Positions 63,795-64,000 of a stretch of 64,000 bases of DNA are shown in pieces. The notes beneath the pieces are model-generated. The model had not been told where the DNA came from, searched no databases, and saw nothing but the letters and a program-made list of their open reading frames with translations. The stretch's first letter is position 1. Each line of letters begins with the position of its first letter. The DNA is from Pirellulaceae bacterium. Lineage in GTDB: Bacteria; Planctomycetota; Planctomycetia; Pirellulales; Pirellulaceae. The stretch is from NCBI GenBank assembly GCA_028280445.1, contig JANQLU010000021.1, positions 21,195 through 85,194 of the forward strand, in the 5' to 3' direction. The position numbers were made by a program, and so were the translations under genes.

Positions 63795-63866
63795 GGCCGG
63801 TTCCCACCGGCCGGAAGTGAGCGCTGGTTAGGTCGTGTTGATTAAATGTGAGTTGCAAGGCGCTAG
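63792..63866. repeat. Family B arm and interrupted family A arm
   Basis: 63792-63813 is a family B arm that also supplies the pgl stop. 63848-63866 is the left arm of family A (GTGAGTTGCAAGGCGCTAG), which breaks off where the other copies continue with CCGCCGGT. Confidence 0.8.
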
Positions 63867-64000
63867 TGTCACGAACGTTAAATACTGTCCCACCAGGAGG
63901 GGATTCTTCCTTTCTTACCTATTTTGTCGTGACAAAAAAGCTCTTCCCCTGTCTGGTGTTTGTTTTCTCACGACATCCCCAGAAAAAGGAAGAGCGATGA
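63867..64000 (+). mobile_element. Probable left end of an insertion element
   Basis: The sequence after the broken family A arm is unlike anything else in the window and ends with AAAGGA and an ATG at 63997, the apparent start of a gene that continues outside the window. Two interleaved inverted repeats precede it: GTCGTGA (63926) with TCACGAC (63968), and GCTCTTCC (63940) with GGAAGAGC (63988). The second covers the ribosome site. Element family and right end cannot be seen. Confidence 0.4.

Overview
The window is a stretch of bacterial chromosome that most probably comes from a planctomycete, likely of the Pirellulales type. The evidence is the gene repertoire: a PVC-type dehydrogenase/HEAT/CxxCH heme protein, a sulfatase, a Tat-exported Gfo/Idh/MocA oxidoreductase, S46 peptidases, an M50-HlyD fusion, a membrane-anchored Ser/Thr kinase and FliA/FlhA. 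GC content is moderate and short palindromic repeats are common between genes. No rRNA, tRNA or CRISPR array was seen.

Layout. 0.2-9.7 kb: secreted esterase-like hydrolase, two Gfo/Idh/MocA oxidoreductases, a trypsin-like protease, a methyltransferase and an M14 carboxypeptidase. 9.8-12.1 kb: DUF423 protein, an orphan EboE-like protein and a cupin. 12.5-15.7 kb: flagellar sigma factor and FlhA. 15.9-22.6 kb: giant heme-binding protein, sulfatase, fasciclin protein and a small membrane protein. 22.6-29.3 kb: M50-HlyD fusion, serine hydrolase, and a redoxin lipoprotein followed by a Ser/Thr kinase. 29.5-35.9 kb: an accessory-looking block of secreted proteins of unknown function, including two paralogues built from repeated modules, plus a diguanylate cyclase and a lipoprotein.

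36.1-43.1 kb is the most striking region. It is a tightly overlapping minus-strand operon (DCC/DUF393 thiol protein, FAD oxidoreductase, DUF1365, CFA-synthase-like methylase, DUF1295 membrane protein, second CFA-like methylase). It is divergent from a CarH/LitR-like MerR regulator that has lost the cobalamin-ligand histidines. The gene content resembles proteobacterial clusters that modify phospholipid acyl chains under light or singlet-oxygen control, including furan fatty acid synthesis.

43.2-53.9 kb: PQQ-like propeller, non-canonical Nramp transporter, Fpg/Nei glycosylase, pentapeptide protein, purH with a zinc-ribbon gene, and a DPP7-like S46 peptidase. 54-64 kb: RtcA, a P450-metzincin pair, a DPP11-like S46 peptidase, and a coupled phoD-like/zwf/pgl operon. 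The right edge looks like the left end of an insertion element that has landed in one of the palindromic repeats.

At least six families of interspersed palindromic repeats sit between genes, and in two places a repeat supplies the stop codon of the gene before it. All assignments come from reading the sequence and translations; no database search was run.
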